Assembly: GCA_964036195.1 (NCBI GenBank)
Contig: OZ038457.1
Span: forward strand, 6,165,147-6,229,146
Source of the DNA: Sphaerolaimus hirsutus
Taxonomy: Eukaryota; Nematoda; Chromadorea; Monhysterida; Sphaerolaimidae
Length of the DNA stretch: 64,000 bases
Reading direction: 5' to 3'
The notes under the pieces are model-generated. The model saw only the letters and a list, made by a program, of their open reading frames with translations, was not told where the DNA came from and did not search any database. The stretch's first letter is position 1. Every line of letters starts with the position of its first letter. The translations under genes were made by a program, and so were the position numbers. Positions 34,918 to 46,856 of the stretch are shown here, piece by piece.

Positions 34918-34935
34918 TGGCGCAGCGAGCAGGGT
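34918..34935 (+). promoter_or_regulatory. Primer-binding-site-like sequence of copy A
   Basis: TGGCGCAGCGAGCAGGGT directly follows the LTR and begins with TGG, as expected for pairing to a tRNA CCA end. The same sequence follows the LTRs of copies B and C. I cannot assign the tRNA. Confidence 0.65.
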
Positions 34936-35193
34936 CACTAATTAAATAATTGGTCACTCTAATTAAGTCGTCTCGCGCGAAATTTCATTGGAAATTGTTT
35001 TTCACAGCCCGAGTCACAAGCACAAGGTTACGGTAACACGGTTTTGGACGCAAAATCGTTAGTAACGCGTGTGTAATTACTTACGATTTTATAAGTACAA
35101 TTCACAAGTAACAAAATATTTATTTTATTATTTTATTTCGTTCACAGCTAGCTACCACTTTCGCTAATAAGCAATTAGTCGATCGAATTTGCT

Positions 35194-38100
35194 ATGGCCG
35201 ACGAACAACGCTTACGCGCTCAACGCGGCGTACCGGCAGCTTCAGCTGCTGCTAGCAACGTTGATGAGGTCGACACAACCCATCCGTTGACTCAGCACAG
35301 CCGAGCGTTGACTGGAGTTCGCACTGGCGTATTGCGATTCACAACCAAACCGATTCCTAAAATCGTCTAGGACGTGTCACAACCCGCCGCCGTAAATTTG
35401 CGCGCGGCGGAGGAAGTATTAGAACTACTTCAGGCCTACGTCTATCAGGCCGAGTTGAAATGCTCGGATCTGTCCATAGCTATGGAATGATTCACATCCA
35501 TCGTTCAAAATTACATCACAAGCTTGGACAGAAACGAAGACGGTGCGGCCGAAGAAGCGAAGAACGCCAACGCAAAGTTGGAACGCGCGCTCTATTCGGG
35601 CTCGAACAACGCGACGATGCTCATGGACGAGCTGGAATCGAAAATGGCGTCCGCCCTTGCACACATCAAATCCGCAGAAAGGTTGATACTTTCCTTGAAA
35701 GGTCAGTCCACTGTTGATTTAACTACTCAACCCTTTTCACAACCACAACAACCCCTTAATGTCACAACGGGAAGTAGTTCTCAACCTTCACAACCGGAAA
35801 CTTTGTTAAAGTTGCCAAAAATCGAGCTTGCTAAATATAACGGCGATCCGTTAGAATGGGCAGCTTGGTGGGAAATCTTTCGAGCTCAAATTCACGACCG
35901 AGCTACTTTGTCAAATGGTATGAAATATACGTACCTCAAGCTCAGCCTCACCGGTCCAGCAGCAGAACTGCTGGCTGGATTAAAAGGTGATGGTCGCGAT
36001 TACATCACAGCGATCACCATGTTAAAGTCAAACTTTGGTGAAACGCAAAGGGTACAATCAGCCCTGTGGGATAAATTGTATTCACTCGAAAAACCTTCAT
36101 CGAGAGGAGATTCCCTCACAAATTTCACAAGAACCCTTTTGTCAACTCTCAATCAACTCAAAGAAAGGGGCGAAAGTGTCGATTCTGGTGCTGTTTTAAG
36201 AATAATTCGAGGTTACCTCCCTGATAATATTGTTCTTGCCGTCACAGAAGAACACCGGAACTCGATGCGCACTGCGGCAACTGACGACACAGAACTCACA
36301 GTCGTCAGGTTTGTTGATGCATTATCTACCATTGCTCGTGCTCGGTTAGATGCGATGAAAACTGAACAGCAAGGTTCACAATCTTCAAGTGTTGTTCAGA
36401 AATCACAAAATTCATCGTCAAAAAAGCCACAAAATGGAGGTGGTTGGCAACAGCAAAAGAAAAAGGGAAATAAATCACAAAATACTTTTTCTAAGCAAAA
36501 ACCTATTCACAACACGGTTGCTTTTGCTGGTACAAATGCTAACGTTGGTAAACAACAAGGAAAAATTAAAAATTCCACACAACCTCCCAGAATTCCCGCG
36601 AGCGGAGCGACAAATCAAAAGCAGTTTTCACAGCCTGCTGCTGATTTTTGCAAGCCAAAATTTGAGTGCTTGTTCTGTGGCATCAAAGAGCACTACACCA
36701 CCGATTGCCCTCAATACGTCACACCGAAAGAGCGCATCGATCGGTTGCAAGCTTTGGGCGAAGTGTGCACGCGGTGCACACGCAGAGGTCATCAACCAGC
36801 GCAGTGCACTCAAAGATTTGCTACTATTGTCGCCAGATCAATCAGCATCACGGGGCGTTCTGTCCTAACAGACCGGCTCCCACAAGGCATCAGGTAAACA
36901 ATTCACAAAACAAAGCCTTTGTCACAGCAACGAGCGCTAATTTTGTCAACGCTCAGGTAATCACAACGGGCGCGGCTTTGTCACAAGCGCCGCCATCGTA
37001 TCCGCCTTCACACACGGAACCAATGAGCGTGTGCGTCATCCCCCCGGATGACAACGACTTTTGGTGGGGACAGCGGACGCTGTACCAGATGGACATAAAC
37101 GGTCCGCTGGACATGGGCGAATGGCCGAAACCTGCCAATGAGCTACAGGCGAAAGCTCAAGAGGAAGCGCACAAGTATCACAGCGAAAATGAGCTGTGGA
37201 CGACGCTCCGCGCCGGCCTCATCAAGGACGGCATGGACATGGAGACCGTCGAGGCCAAGATCCGCGGCTTCCAGCAAAAACGGTACGCGGTGTACCCACA
37301 CCTCAACCCGAACCAGATGTCATCGTCGGTGCCACTTCAACCGAGTCACAGGCCGACGGTGGAGGTGCTGAGCGCACAGGCGGGTTACGGTAACCCCAAC
37401 GCCGCTACCAGACAGCAGGCCGAACAAGAATGTGAGTTCGATTTTGCGCCTATTGTTCGTTTGCAAGTGGCCCAGGCTTCGTTAATTAATAAAGACGCTG
37501 AATTAAATCGAGTCACAGACCCTTTGTTAATATTCTTTGACACTGGATGCGAATATTCATACATTAAAGCATCCGTGGCAAATGAGTATAACTTTGAAAA
37601 CAAAGGAGACGTTGTTCTTCAAATGAACATGTTTGCGACAAAAACGCCAGTCACAGTCAATACGTTTTTGATCGAGGCCGTCATGCCTATTTACAAACAC
37701 GTCGACAATCAGGGCAATATGTTACAAATCCCGCTCACATTGCGTGCGGTCGATAATTTGGCAACATATGCATGCCCACCTCCTTTGTCACAAGAAGACA
37801 AAACAGTCATTTATGTTGTGTACGGTAAATATGCACAGAACAATTCGCGGAACCGGTTGAATTGACAGAAATGACTGATGAGTTTTGTCACAAACTATGT
37901 CAACCAGATGTAGTCATTGGTCAAGACTATTATTGGAAGTTCGATATTCGACCAACAGAAGTCAAACTCCCATCTGGATTGATAGTAGTTGAATCAATAC
38001 TTGGATTGATGCTTGGCGGAAATGCGTCATCACAGTCATTTGTCACAACACCTGACATCATGCCACATCAATTCATGGTTTCATGCTGTTCACACGCATC

Positions 38101-41100
38101 ATCAGCTGTTGCTGTTGGTCAAGAGACATTATTTCAATTTCACAGTCTCGAGTCAATCGGGATAACAGACGATCCATTGTCACACGATGACGACATAGCA
38201 GAACAGTTAATTCTGGAATCAATTACACTCGATCCAGAAACTGGACGCTATAGCGTAGATTGGCCATTCAAATCAACAATTCACGAATTGCCAACCAACA
38301 ATGCAGAAGCATTTCGCCGCTTTCTGTCATTGTTGAAACGGTTTCAAAAAGATCCCGATTTATTCGCAACATACGCTAAAGTCATCTCCGATCAACTTCA
38401 CAAGGGTGTCATAGAACCCGTCTATGGTTCACAAGATGGTTTGCAAGAACACATCTTACCACACCAACCTGTCATCACACCTGGCAGATCGACAACATGT
38501 CGAATAGTGTATGATGGTTCTGCAGGCAAACCAAGTCTCAACAATTGTTTATTTGAGGCCCAGTTCTCACACCACTGGCGCTCGGATTAATGCTTCATTT
38601 CAGAGCCGGAAAAGTTGTGTTATTAGCAGATATTGAGAAAGCATTTTTACAAATTGCTCTTCACCCAAAATCACGCGCTTTTACAAAATTTTATTGGCTG
38701 CGTGATGACACCATTCCGACTCACGAAGACAACATTCAAATGATGCAATTCACAAGGGTGTTATTTGGCCTCACATGCAGTCCATCTATTTTGTCGACTG
38801 TTATCAAATATCACCTGGAAGAGGAACTAGCCTCCATGCATCCCGCTGATTCACACGAACGAGCGAAATTGGAGTTGTTGCTCAACAGCATTTACGTTGA
38901 TAATTTAGTTATCAGCGTAGATGATGAAAAATATGCAATACAGCTCTATCGTTTAATTAAAGCTGTTTTTGCAAGAGCAAATTTCAACATGCGCAAATGG
39001 ATGACAAATTCGCGTGAGGTTTCTGAGAAAATCAAGCCTGATGATCTCAACCCGAAACAGTCACAATATATCAAAGTCATGGGTCTTGTTTACGATCACA
39101 TCGAAGACACCATCGCAATACCAACTCCAAAGAAAGATTTCACGCTCATTGTCACAGCCACGCGCCGCAATCTAAACAAATTGCTGGCTTCAACATATGA
39201 CCCTATTGGCATCACAGCACCCGCATTATTTCAATTGAAATTTTGTGTGTCACAAATAATTCAAAGGTGCAATATCACAGCCTGGGACAAACTCATCGAA
39301 GACCCAGAGGCGGATGACTTATTGGATGATTTGAAACGACATCTCTCGTCCATTAGTCAAATCAAATTTCCGCGCTCATTTCACTCTTTTGGCATTGATG
39401 TCAAAGATACAACACGTCCCTTAGAGTTGCATGTTTTTTGCGATGCCTCTAAAGATGGATATGCCGTTTGCGCTTACTTGCGTCAACAAGCGAATTCACC
39501 TGATGAATACGGCTATGAAGATTTGCGACATTTTTGTGGTTTTCTCACAGCTCGCACGAAATTAGCCCCACTTCCGTCAAAACAAGGTCAACCCCTCACA
39601 ATCACACGCTTGGAATTGCTCGTTGTCACAATTGGTGCACAGCTCATCGATTACTTACATCACAAACTCGTTGAGCTAGGTGGATGGAAAATTCACAGCA
39701 ATTTCCTATGGACCGATAGTACAGTTGTCATCGGCTGGCTATATACTTCAAAGCCGCTGGCTACTTTTGTCAACAATCGGGTCACAAAAATCCATTCATT
39801 TATGTCAAAACATTGCATTCAAATTTGCAAAGTTGCTACAAAAGACAACCCAGCTGACATCGCGTCGCGAGGATGCACTTTTGCTCAACTAATGATCGAA
39901 ACAATGTGGTTCACCGGACCATCATTTTTCGCTGAACCCTTCACAGCAGACATTGTTGACATTTCGCAATATCAAGCTCAACCTGTCACCGAAGAGCTTG
40001 CAAAAGGCGACATTCACATAAGTCGACCTTTATATGCTGGTGCAGTAACTTCACAGCCTGCTTCACAGCCTGCTAATGCTCTTTCACAACAAGTGCCTGT
40101 AAATTTGGACCCCAATTTGTCACAAAATGTCACTCCTCAAAATCTGTTTGTCAAAAGTCGGCAACTTCACATCCCATCAAATCCGTTTGAAATAGATATT
40201 CGACGATTTTCAACACTGTCAAAATTGTTGCACACTGTCGTTTATTTGCTTTGTGTCAAGACATATTGGCTCAATCGCTCTATGCATAAAGCTGCAAAAC
40301 GCGACAGCGAATATTTATCTAAGGCTATCACACAAGCCGATCTGAATGAGGCATTTCGACATGTGTTGCGCATTGCACAAGCTGAGGAGTGCGTCAGTTG
40401 CATTTCACAAGCGCAACTGGGCAAACACCACATGCTCAAATGGGACGCGTGGAATAATTTATTATATTGTGTCACGCGTGTGTCTCACAAAGAACACCGA
40501 AACCCATCGTTGTTTTACTACCTACCAAAAACGGGGTGGTTAACAACGCTTGTGGTTACGCATTTTCATGAGCTTGCTGGTCACAGTGGCATGCTTCACA
40601 CCTTGGCTGATTTACGCGAACACTGCTGGTTGTCAAGTGCCAAGCAAGTAGTTGCGAAAATCTTGCGCAAATGCGTCACATGCCGCAAAGCGGAAGGAGG
40701 TCCATTCACACTACCTGATTTTCACACGTTACCTGTCACTCGAACTCAATCACAAATCAAGCCGTTTCAACATGTTGGCATTGATTATATGGGACTGTTA
40801 GTTTATTCACAGAACAGCACCCATCACAGTCAACACATTTTGTTGCTAACATGCTTCAGTACACGCGCTATTCATTTAGAGTCAACTAATAGTGTCTCGA
40901 CAGCTGACACAATTATGGCTCTAAACCGCTTCATTTCGCGTCGCGGCATGCCGGACACAATTTGGTCCGACAATGCCCCCGCATTCAAAAATTGCGTCAA
41001 ATTGCTGCCGGACGTAAAATGGCATTTTATCACAGCCAACAGTCCTTGGCAGGGCGGCGTGTATGAACGCATGGTTGGCTTAGTCAAATGCTTGCTTAAA

Positions 41101-41517
41101 AAAGCATAAGGCCGACGTTGTCTCACATGGCATGAGTTTCTCACAGTCATGCTTGACGTCGAATTCTCCGTCAATACGCGACCATTGTCATATTTGTCAA
41201 ACACAGACATTGGTGCAGCGATACTGCGCCCAATACATTTTCTTTGGGGCACCCCACCACCATGTTACATGGATGAAAAACGTTTGTTGGAACTTGATTC
41301 CACCATGATTAAACCCATGCGAAAAATTCCAAAAGATTAATGGGATGGGCCAACTGATGGATCTTTCAATCTCACACCCTCACAAATTGAAAAATCCTAC
41401 ACATTCACACCCCCACGAGTCAATGACGTCAATTGCATTGACAAAATTGCACTCAACTCTGTGCCTGAAAAGGACAGAGATGACATCACACTACTTTGGG
41501 ATCAAATTCATCACAAC
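35194..41517 (+). pseudogene. Copy A gag-pol, broken
   Basis: Starts ATGGCCGACGAA at 35194. Domains in order are an N-terminal Gag helical part, the DUF1759-type capsid region (ELAKYNGDPLEWAAWWEIF), zinc knuckles (CLFCGIKEHYTTDC, CTRCTRRGHQPAQC), a DUF1758-type protease region (LLIFFDTGCEYSYI), RT (LLADIEKAFLQI, SIYVDNLVIS), RNase H (VFCDASKDGYAV, WTDSTVVIGW), the integrase zinc domain (GHSGMLHTLADLREH) and catalytic core (IDYMG, WSDN, GGVYERMV), and the beginning of the DUF5641-type domain. Breaks are TAG at about 35369, TGA at about 35487, frameshifts near 36825, 37835 and 38550-38575, TAA at 41107 and TAA at 41338. The copy B insertion truncates it at 41517. It cannot make a full polyprotein. 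Confidence 0.92.
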
Positions 41518-42616
41518 TGTAAAATAATACGGAAATTGTTGAATTGACTTGTGAACGAGCTCCTATTCCTAACCGAGGAAGAGGACAAATGTGAACGTAT
41601 GAAAGTTGACGTGAAGCGTCGTCTCTTAGTTGACGTTCCGTTATTTTATCAAATGTGATTAGTTGAGTTGAAGTGAATTGACGTGAGTTAGTGTGAAGCA
41701 AATTTAGATTGTTTTCAAAAGGTTTTGACGAACGTTTTATTTAGACAATTAAATACAAAGAAATAAATGTAAATAAAATATATAAAATATACGTAAATAA
41801 AGGAATTAATTTACAACTAAATTAATTACTTAAATGAAACGTAATAGAAGCTATAATTACCGGAGAAATAAGGCAATTTAAATAAGGCACTTAATTACGA
41901 CAAAAGGCGACAATTAAGTGGCGCGGTTGTGAACAAAGCACCTCAAACAGCGCGGGTGTGAATAAAGCACTGAGGTGACTTAAAGCACCAAGGGTTAAAT
42001 TTAGCACCAAAAAATAAGCGACTTAATAAAGTGACAACGGCGCTTATTTAGATCCTAGGAAGAGATTCGTGTGAAGTTGACGAGGTTGCAAACACTGCCG
42101 ATTTTAGCTGTGAGATTGGCTTTTAAGGGCCAGACCGTTGGCGATTGACTTGGCGCCAATCGGTCGGCTCTAATCTCCGATTTTTACCCAACATTTCCAA
42201 TTGTGAAATATCAACTCTTGCCCGCTCGCTTCTCCGATGAAAAGCGAGCTAAACTGGCAAGATAGTGAAAATGTGAGACAAGCCAGACAGCATTTGAAAT
42301 GGCGCGCGGGCCCGGCCCCCCGCTTGGGGCGGGCCCGCCGCTTAACATAAACATGACGGCGTATTTGTGTGCCGCTTGTCAAGGAAATGTGGCGGAATGT
42401 GAGCAATGACTAAGATCTAAATATGTGAGAAACGTAAAGGGCACGTTGTAAACACGATCGCTTGAGATATTAAATGGTGAATATTGAGATGTTAAAAAAG
42501 GTGGAATGTGAATAAAAATGGAATCTTGATAAATTGAATTAACTAAAAATATAAAGCGAACATAAGAACGTCAACTTAAATATTAAAGGTTTTACATTTT
42601 ACGATAATGTTACACA
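41518..42616 (-). repeat. 3' LTR of copy B
   Basis: 1,099 bp, nearly identical to the LTR at 52663-53761. It is preceded on the element's sense strand by a short purine stretch (TTTTGGGAG) that could be the polypurine tract. Confidence 0.93.
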
Positions 42617-42723
42617 CTCCCAAAACTAGAATAAAAATTAAATCTAATTTAATTTTATCTCAGCCAATCTTGGCAAATTGATGTGAAACAAAATCAAAAT
42701 TTCAAACGCCTGTGATACTCTCA

Positions 42724-43866
42724 TCACTCCTGTGGTAGCAGATCGTCGGCGTCTTCGACGCCGGCATTTTCCCGGCCCTCCTCATGATGCTCGTCCATGG
42801 GTTCGACGGCATCCTCCTCAGGCTGGCGGCCTTCCCCGTGCCCGGGCGCCTGTTCTTCTGGAGCCCCTCCTGGTCGACCTGGCCAGTTGGGTAGCTTCTC
42901 CGATTCCTCGACAAGCTGCTCGAGGGCTTGTCGGAGCGTGTCGGTCTCGTCGACGCTCGTCTTCGACGGCTCGTCGGGCTGCCATTGTTCTGTTGCTGCA
43001 AGCGGTTTGCTTGGTAGCAAGGGGACGTGGGAGGTTGTGAATGAGGTCGTACATTGTGAAGTGATTGAGTTGAATTGGTCAAATGGTACAGAGGGGGATC
43101 TAGATCTTGAACGTGATTTTCTTCCATCTCTCCAAGCTCTATGTCGGACTGTGAAGGTGTTTGTTTGAGAAAAGTCACGGATCTTTTTAGATCGTTTAAC
43201 TTTTGATTTGACCAGTTTTTGATTGATCTTATTGAATTTGTGAAAAGTTTGGGGTATAGAGGAAAATGTCTGGTGTGACGATTGCTGCTCACCTGGGAGC
43301 CCTGCGACTCCAGCGAATCTCTTGAGTCGCTTTTGCAAGGGCTCGCGGTCAGGGATCACGTCTTCCATTGTGACCTCTGTTGTGACGGGCTCGGTGACTG
43401 TGACTCTGGCGTTTGGTGACGAGCCCTGCGCTTGTGACTCGCAGGGGGGTGCAGGTTTTGTGACCCGGCGCGCACCCGTCTCCATTTCGATTTCTTCGGC
43501 GCGCTGGGTACTATAACCGACCGGGGGATCCGATCTAGGCTGTACCGAGCGTCCTGAAAGCCGTTTGAATGGAGGTACTCGCTTGAGGGGTGTGACAAAC
43601 TTTGAATGTAACTGTGACAATCTTGACGATTGTGTGACGGTTTGACTTGACAAAGCGGGTTTGTTGAAGCCGCTTTTCGGTTTCTTCTGGCGGTTACGTC
43701 GCCGTCGCTTACCGATTTTTCCTTGCTGAACGGACGGGGGCCCCTGTTGTTTGGGCTTTTGTCCCTTCTGCCCTTTCTTCGGAAAAAGCCCTTGATGTCT
43801 GGCAGCATACCCCTGCCGGTTACAAGCCGCCACTGCATGTAAACATAACCAATATACCCAATACAA
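42724..43866 (-). CDS. Copy B overlapping open frame with Arg-rich and SR motifs (possible accessory protein)
   Basis: A 380-codon open frame in a different frame from env. It overlaps the env membrane helix and tail for about 170 codons, then continues about 210 codons past the env stop. It has no ATG near its start (the first codon listed is TTG), so it would need splicing or frameshifting. Visible features are a lysine/glutamine-rich stretch, an arginine-rich motif KIGKRRRRNRQKKPKSG, GRKSRSRSRSPS, and an acidic C-terminus (VEDADDLLPQE). The frame is also open in copy A up to the insertion (55989-56447). Env and overlap frames show similar numbers of amino-acid differences between A and B, so selection cannot be judged by eye. 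Confidence 0.4.
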   Translation of the reverse strand: MYWVYWLCLHAVAACNRQGYAARHQGLFPKKGQKGQKPKQQGPPSVQQGKIGKRRRRNRQKKPKSGFNKPALSSQTVTQSSRLSQLHSKFVTPLKRVPPFKRLSGRSVQPRSDPPVGYSTQRAEEIEMETGARRVTKPAPPCESQAQGSSPNARVTVTEPVTTEVTMEDVIPDREPLQKRLKRFAGVAGLPGEQQSSHQTFSSIPQTFHKFNKINQKLVKSKVKRSKKIRDFSQTNTFTVRHRAWRDGRKSRSRSRSPSVPFDQFNSITSQCTTSFTTSHVPLLPSKPLAATEQWQPDEPSKTSVDETDTLRQALEQLVEESEKLPNWPGRPGGAPEEQAPGHGEGRQPEEDAVEPMDEHHEEGRENAGVEDADDLLPQE

Positions 43867-45593
43867 GCAATTGTGATAATAATGAGTATGATGTTCACAG
43901 CTGTTTGAAGTGGCCCAGTAAGTAACGTGTCTAATGCAGACACACCACCTGTGACACTACCGTGAATGATGTGACCCAATTCTTTCCTTACACCTTCAAA
44001 ATATGCACCAACCCCTTGGCCGATGCCAGCAATATATGCCTGCACGGCTTTAGGATCGTTGGATTTTGTTGCAATATAATCGACTGAACGTGTGACTTGT
44101 TGTTCGAGTCGCTGCAAATTTTGAAAGTGGTGATGTGCAGCCATGATACTGAACGCAATGTCAGTCATGCTTACACCTGGTGACCCGGAAACATTTAGTG
44201 TGAATGGTTTCCACAAGCCAGCACAAATTAATTCGATTGGGAGTTTTGTGACATGCAAATTCGTTGGTCCGTTTTCGTTGGCCCATGAATTATCATGTAA
44301 TTGATAATATTTGTGATCTTTCATGAGACAATGATCTATTGGTGAATGTGTGATTAGATCATTGGTACCAGGAGCAACGAACATAATATGTGGGTGGTCT
44401 GTGACTTTGACCGGCAGAAATTTATAACAAGTATTGTTATATTCATGTTGAAAATAAATAATTTCTGCTGTGACAGGTTTACAATCCCAGAACATCAATA
44501 TATCTCCATGCCATTCAGCATAGAGATTTTGACGTCCTAGCAATGCTCGCAAGCCAAGCGTGGGATTGAATGTGACGATTGCATGAATTATATCCAGCTG
44601 GGTTTGACGGATGTGACATAATTGTTGCCAGATGGAACCAAATTGTTTTCGTTTGAGATGTGCAATTTTGTCAACTTCATATTGTTGACGGGCTGTGAGC
44701 AAGTGAAATACACCAACATCAAGATTTGGTGCGAGCTTGAAATGAAGAGGAGCCTTTTCGACTTCCGGTTTCTTCAATTTCTTATGTTGATATCGAAGAA
44801 ATTGAATGAATGCCGAGCCTTGGTCAATGTATTTTGCGTCTTTTGGTACGCATTCTGCATTATTTGGAAATTGTTGTGATCTCCATGTGACCGAAAATGC
44901 AGCTTGTAATGTTTCCACTACGTAGTGATTTTGTGAATATTGCGCATCAAATTGACCAATCTCTTGGAATGCACACTGTTTATTGAAAGCAGTAGCATTC
45001 CATAAAGAGACGCCATTGTCACTGTCGTAACAATAGCCGGCTTGTGGGTTGCAATGTGACAAATCTTGAATTTCGGAAACAATTTTCTTTCCGTCAAGAC
45101 TTGCAACCACACCTTCTTCTATGTGAAAATTCATCACTGTGTTACTCATATTGTGACAAAAGTAACAATAATCAATGTGAAGTGATTTGTTGGTGCTCCA
45201 CAATGCATGACCGATTTTTATTAAGGGTTCGCCTTTCCAGGTTTTATTTTGGTAGGCGATCATGCAATCGTAGGTTGTGACTCTGTGATTTTTAATGATC
45301 TCTGGTGGCAACATTGATTTTCCGCCCACCAGACTCATATATGTGATTATAGTATGCTCTTGTTGAAAGCATCTATAAATGGGTGTCGTTTGCGGCTGAA
45401 CACGCAACGTCCATATGGATATCACAATATCCTCTATGGCGGTAACTTGAGGAAAGTGACATGTTACTTTTTCCGGAAGTTGAATTGCGTGACCAGTTCG
45501 TGTGTTATGGCACAGATTGAAAGTTTTGTGATATTGATCTGTCCATGTGAGCGCGTTAGCTAATTTTGATTGTATTAGCAACGTGAGTGCCAT
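43356..45593 (-). CDS. Copy B envelope-like membrane protein
   Basis: About 745 residues from ATG at 45593. The N-terminus MALTLLIQSKLANA is a plausible signal peptide. A long cysteine-containing ectodomain follows (pairs such as CYFCHN, CNPQAGYC, several N-x-S/T sites). Near residue 590 a Gly/Ala-rich segment (AGIGQGVGAYFEG, HGSVTGG) leads to a strong membrane helix (AVNIILIIITIACIGYIGY) and a basic tail rich in Arg/Lys/Ser. Layout and position after integrase are those of a retroviral-type envelope acquired by an LTR element. I cannot assign it to a known viral glycoprotein family by eye; the membrane-proximal region faintly recalls class III-type glycoproteins, which is only an impression. 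The frame ends at TGA 43356-43358 and would be open for another ~215 codons after it. The same gene is present in copy A. Confidence 0.75.
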   Translation of the reverse strand: MALTLLIQSKLANALTWTDQYHKTFNLCHNTRTGHAIQLPEKVTCHFPQVTAIEDIVISIWTLRVQPQTTPIYRCFQQEHTIITYMSLVGGKSMLPPEIIKNHRVTTYDCMIAYQNKTWKGEPLIKIGHALWSTNKSLHIDYCYFCHNMSNTVMNFHIEEGVVASLDGKKIVSEIQDLSHCNPQAGYCYDSDNGVSLWNATAFNKQCAFQEIGQFDAQYSQNHYVVETLQAAFSVTWRSQQFPNNAECVPKDAKYIDQGSAFIQFLRYQHKKLKKPEVEKAPLHFKLAPNLDVGVFHLLTARQQYEVDKIAHLKRKQFGSIWQQLCHIRQTQLDIIHAIVTFNPTLGLRALLGRQNLYAEWHGDILMFWDCKPVTAEIIYFQHEYNNTCYKFLPVKVTDHPHIMFVAPGTNDLITHSPIDHCLMKDHKYYQLHDNSWANENGPTNLHVTKLPIELICAGLWKPFTLNVSGSPGVSMTDIAFSIMAAHHHFQNLQRLEQQVTRSVDYIATKSNDPKAVQAYIAGIGQGVGAYFEGVRKELGHIIHGSVTGGVSALDTLLTGPLQTAVNIILIIITIACIGYIGYVYMQWRLVTGRGMLPDIKGFFRRKGRRDKSPNNRGPRPFSKEKSVSDGDVTARRNRKAASTNPLCQVKPSHNRQDCHSYIQSLSHPSSEYLHSNGFQDARYSLDRIPRSVIVPSAPKKSKWRRVRAGSQNLHPPASHKRRARHQTPESQSPSPSQQRSQWKT

Positions 45594-45743
45594 TAAATGC
45601 GACACATTTCCCCAGAACGAATATGTGCCAGTGTAGCGACATGTTCGACGTGGGTTTGTGCGTCTTGCATCTTGTTGTGAAGATTGTGATTGTTGATGTG
45701 ATTGATCTGTTTGTGAATCATCACCATTATCGGGTGGAGGTTG

Positions 45744-46856
45744 TTATTTGTCATCATCTTTTACCTCAGTGTCTATTTTATATTCAACACCGTCTTCTGT
45801 GTTGATTTCAAGAGGCACGAGGTTAGATGGAGATCTACATGTGCGACGGCCGTTGCTTGACAATACTGTGACTGCACGTATTTTGCCATCGCTTGACACG
45901 TGTATCTTGTGAACGCAGCCCATTTGCCACATGCCGCATGGTTGTTTATCATCAGTAATTAACACCACTTGGCCACGTTTGGGAGCTTCGTTGATAGTGC
46001 CCTTTTTCAAGCGTTGATTTTTAGCTCGATCTTTGAGTAGGTCGATGTATTGACGTGACCACTCATACCAAAGCACTTCACGATTGTGACGAATTTGGTC
46101 CCAAAGTAGTGTGATGTCATCTTTGTCCTTTTCAGGCACAGAGTTGAGTGCCATTTCGTCAATGCAATTGACGTCATTGACACGTGGGGGTGTGAGTGTG
46201 TAGGATTTTTCGATTTGTGAGGGTGTGAGATTGAAAGATCCATCAGTTGGCCCATCCCATTCCTCTTTTGGAATTTTTCGCATGGGTTTAATCGTGGTGG
46301 AATCAAGTTCCAACTCACGTTTTTCATCCATGTAACATGGTGGTGGGGTGCCCCAAAGAAAATGTATTGGGTGCAGTATCGCTGCACCAATGTCTGTGTT
46401 TGACAAATATGACAATGGTCGCGTGTTGACGGAGAATTCGACATCAACCACGACTGTGAGAAACTCATGCCATGTGAGACAACGTCGGCCGCATGCTTTT
46501 TTAAGCAAGCGTTTAACTAAGCCGACCATGCGCTCGTACACGCCGCCTTGCCACGGACTATTGGCTGTGATAAAATGCCATTTTATGTCCGGCAGCAATT
46601 TAACACAATTTTTGAACGCGGGTGCATTGTCGGACCAAATTGTGTCCGGCATGCTGCGACGCGAAATAAAGCGATTTAGAGCCATAATTGTGTCGGCTGT
46701 CGAGACACTATTAGTTGACTCTAAATGAGTGGCGCGTGTACTGAAGCATGTTAGCAACAAAATGTGTTGACTGTGACGGGTACCGTTCTGTGAATAAACT
46801 AACGGTCCCATATAATCAATGCCAATGTGTTGAAATGGCTTGATTTGTGATTGAGT
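45744..46856 (-). CDS. Copy B integrase core and DUF5641-type C-terminal domain
   Basis: DDE integrase core: the first Asp in IDYMG lies just upstream of the first ATG (46811), the second in TIWSDN, and the Glu in GGVYERMV. These are followed by VNTRPLSYLSNTD and the DUF5641-type domain found at the end of BEL/Pao polyproteins (KRGQVVLITDDKQP, WQMG, AVTVLSSNGRRT). It ends at TAA 45744-45746. Copy A has a sense codon at the equivalent place and runs on in frame into the envelope-like region, so this stop may be a lesion or the true end of pol. Confidence 0.85.
   Translation of the reverse strand, partial: TQSQIKPFQHIGIDYMGPLVYSQNGTRHSQHILLLTCFSTRATHLESTNSVSTADTIMALNRFISRRSMPDTIWSDNAPAFKNCVKLLPDIKWHFITANSPWQGGVYERMVGLVKRLLKKACGRRCLTWHEFLTVVVDVEFSVNTRPLSYLSNTDIGAAILHPIHFLWGTPPPCYMDEKRELELDSTTIKPMRKIPKEEWDGPTDGSFNLTPSQIEKSYTLTPPRVNDVNCIDEMALNSVPEKDKDDITLLWDQIRHNREVLWYEWSRQYIDLLKDRAKNQRLKKGTINEAPKRGQVVLITDDKQPCGMWQMGCVHKIHVSSDGKIRAVTVLSSNGRRTCRSPSNLVPLEINTEDGVEYKIDTEVKDDDK

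Noticed and set aside
42732..43168. Plus-strand frames antisense to the overlap ORF
   Set aside because: Opposite to the sense strand of copy B in a GC-rich stretch; no corresponding transcription unit expected.
46348..46728. 126-codon frame antisense to integrase, repeated in all three copies
   Set aside because: Shadow of the integrase core on the opposite strand; persistence follows from constraint on integrase.
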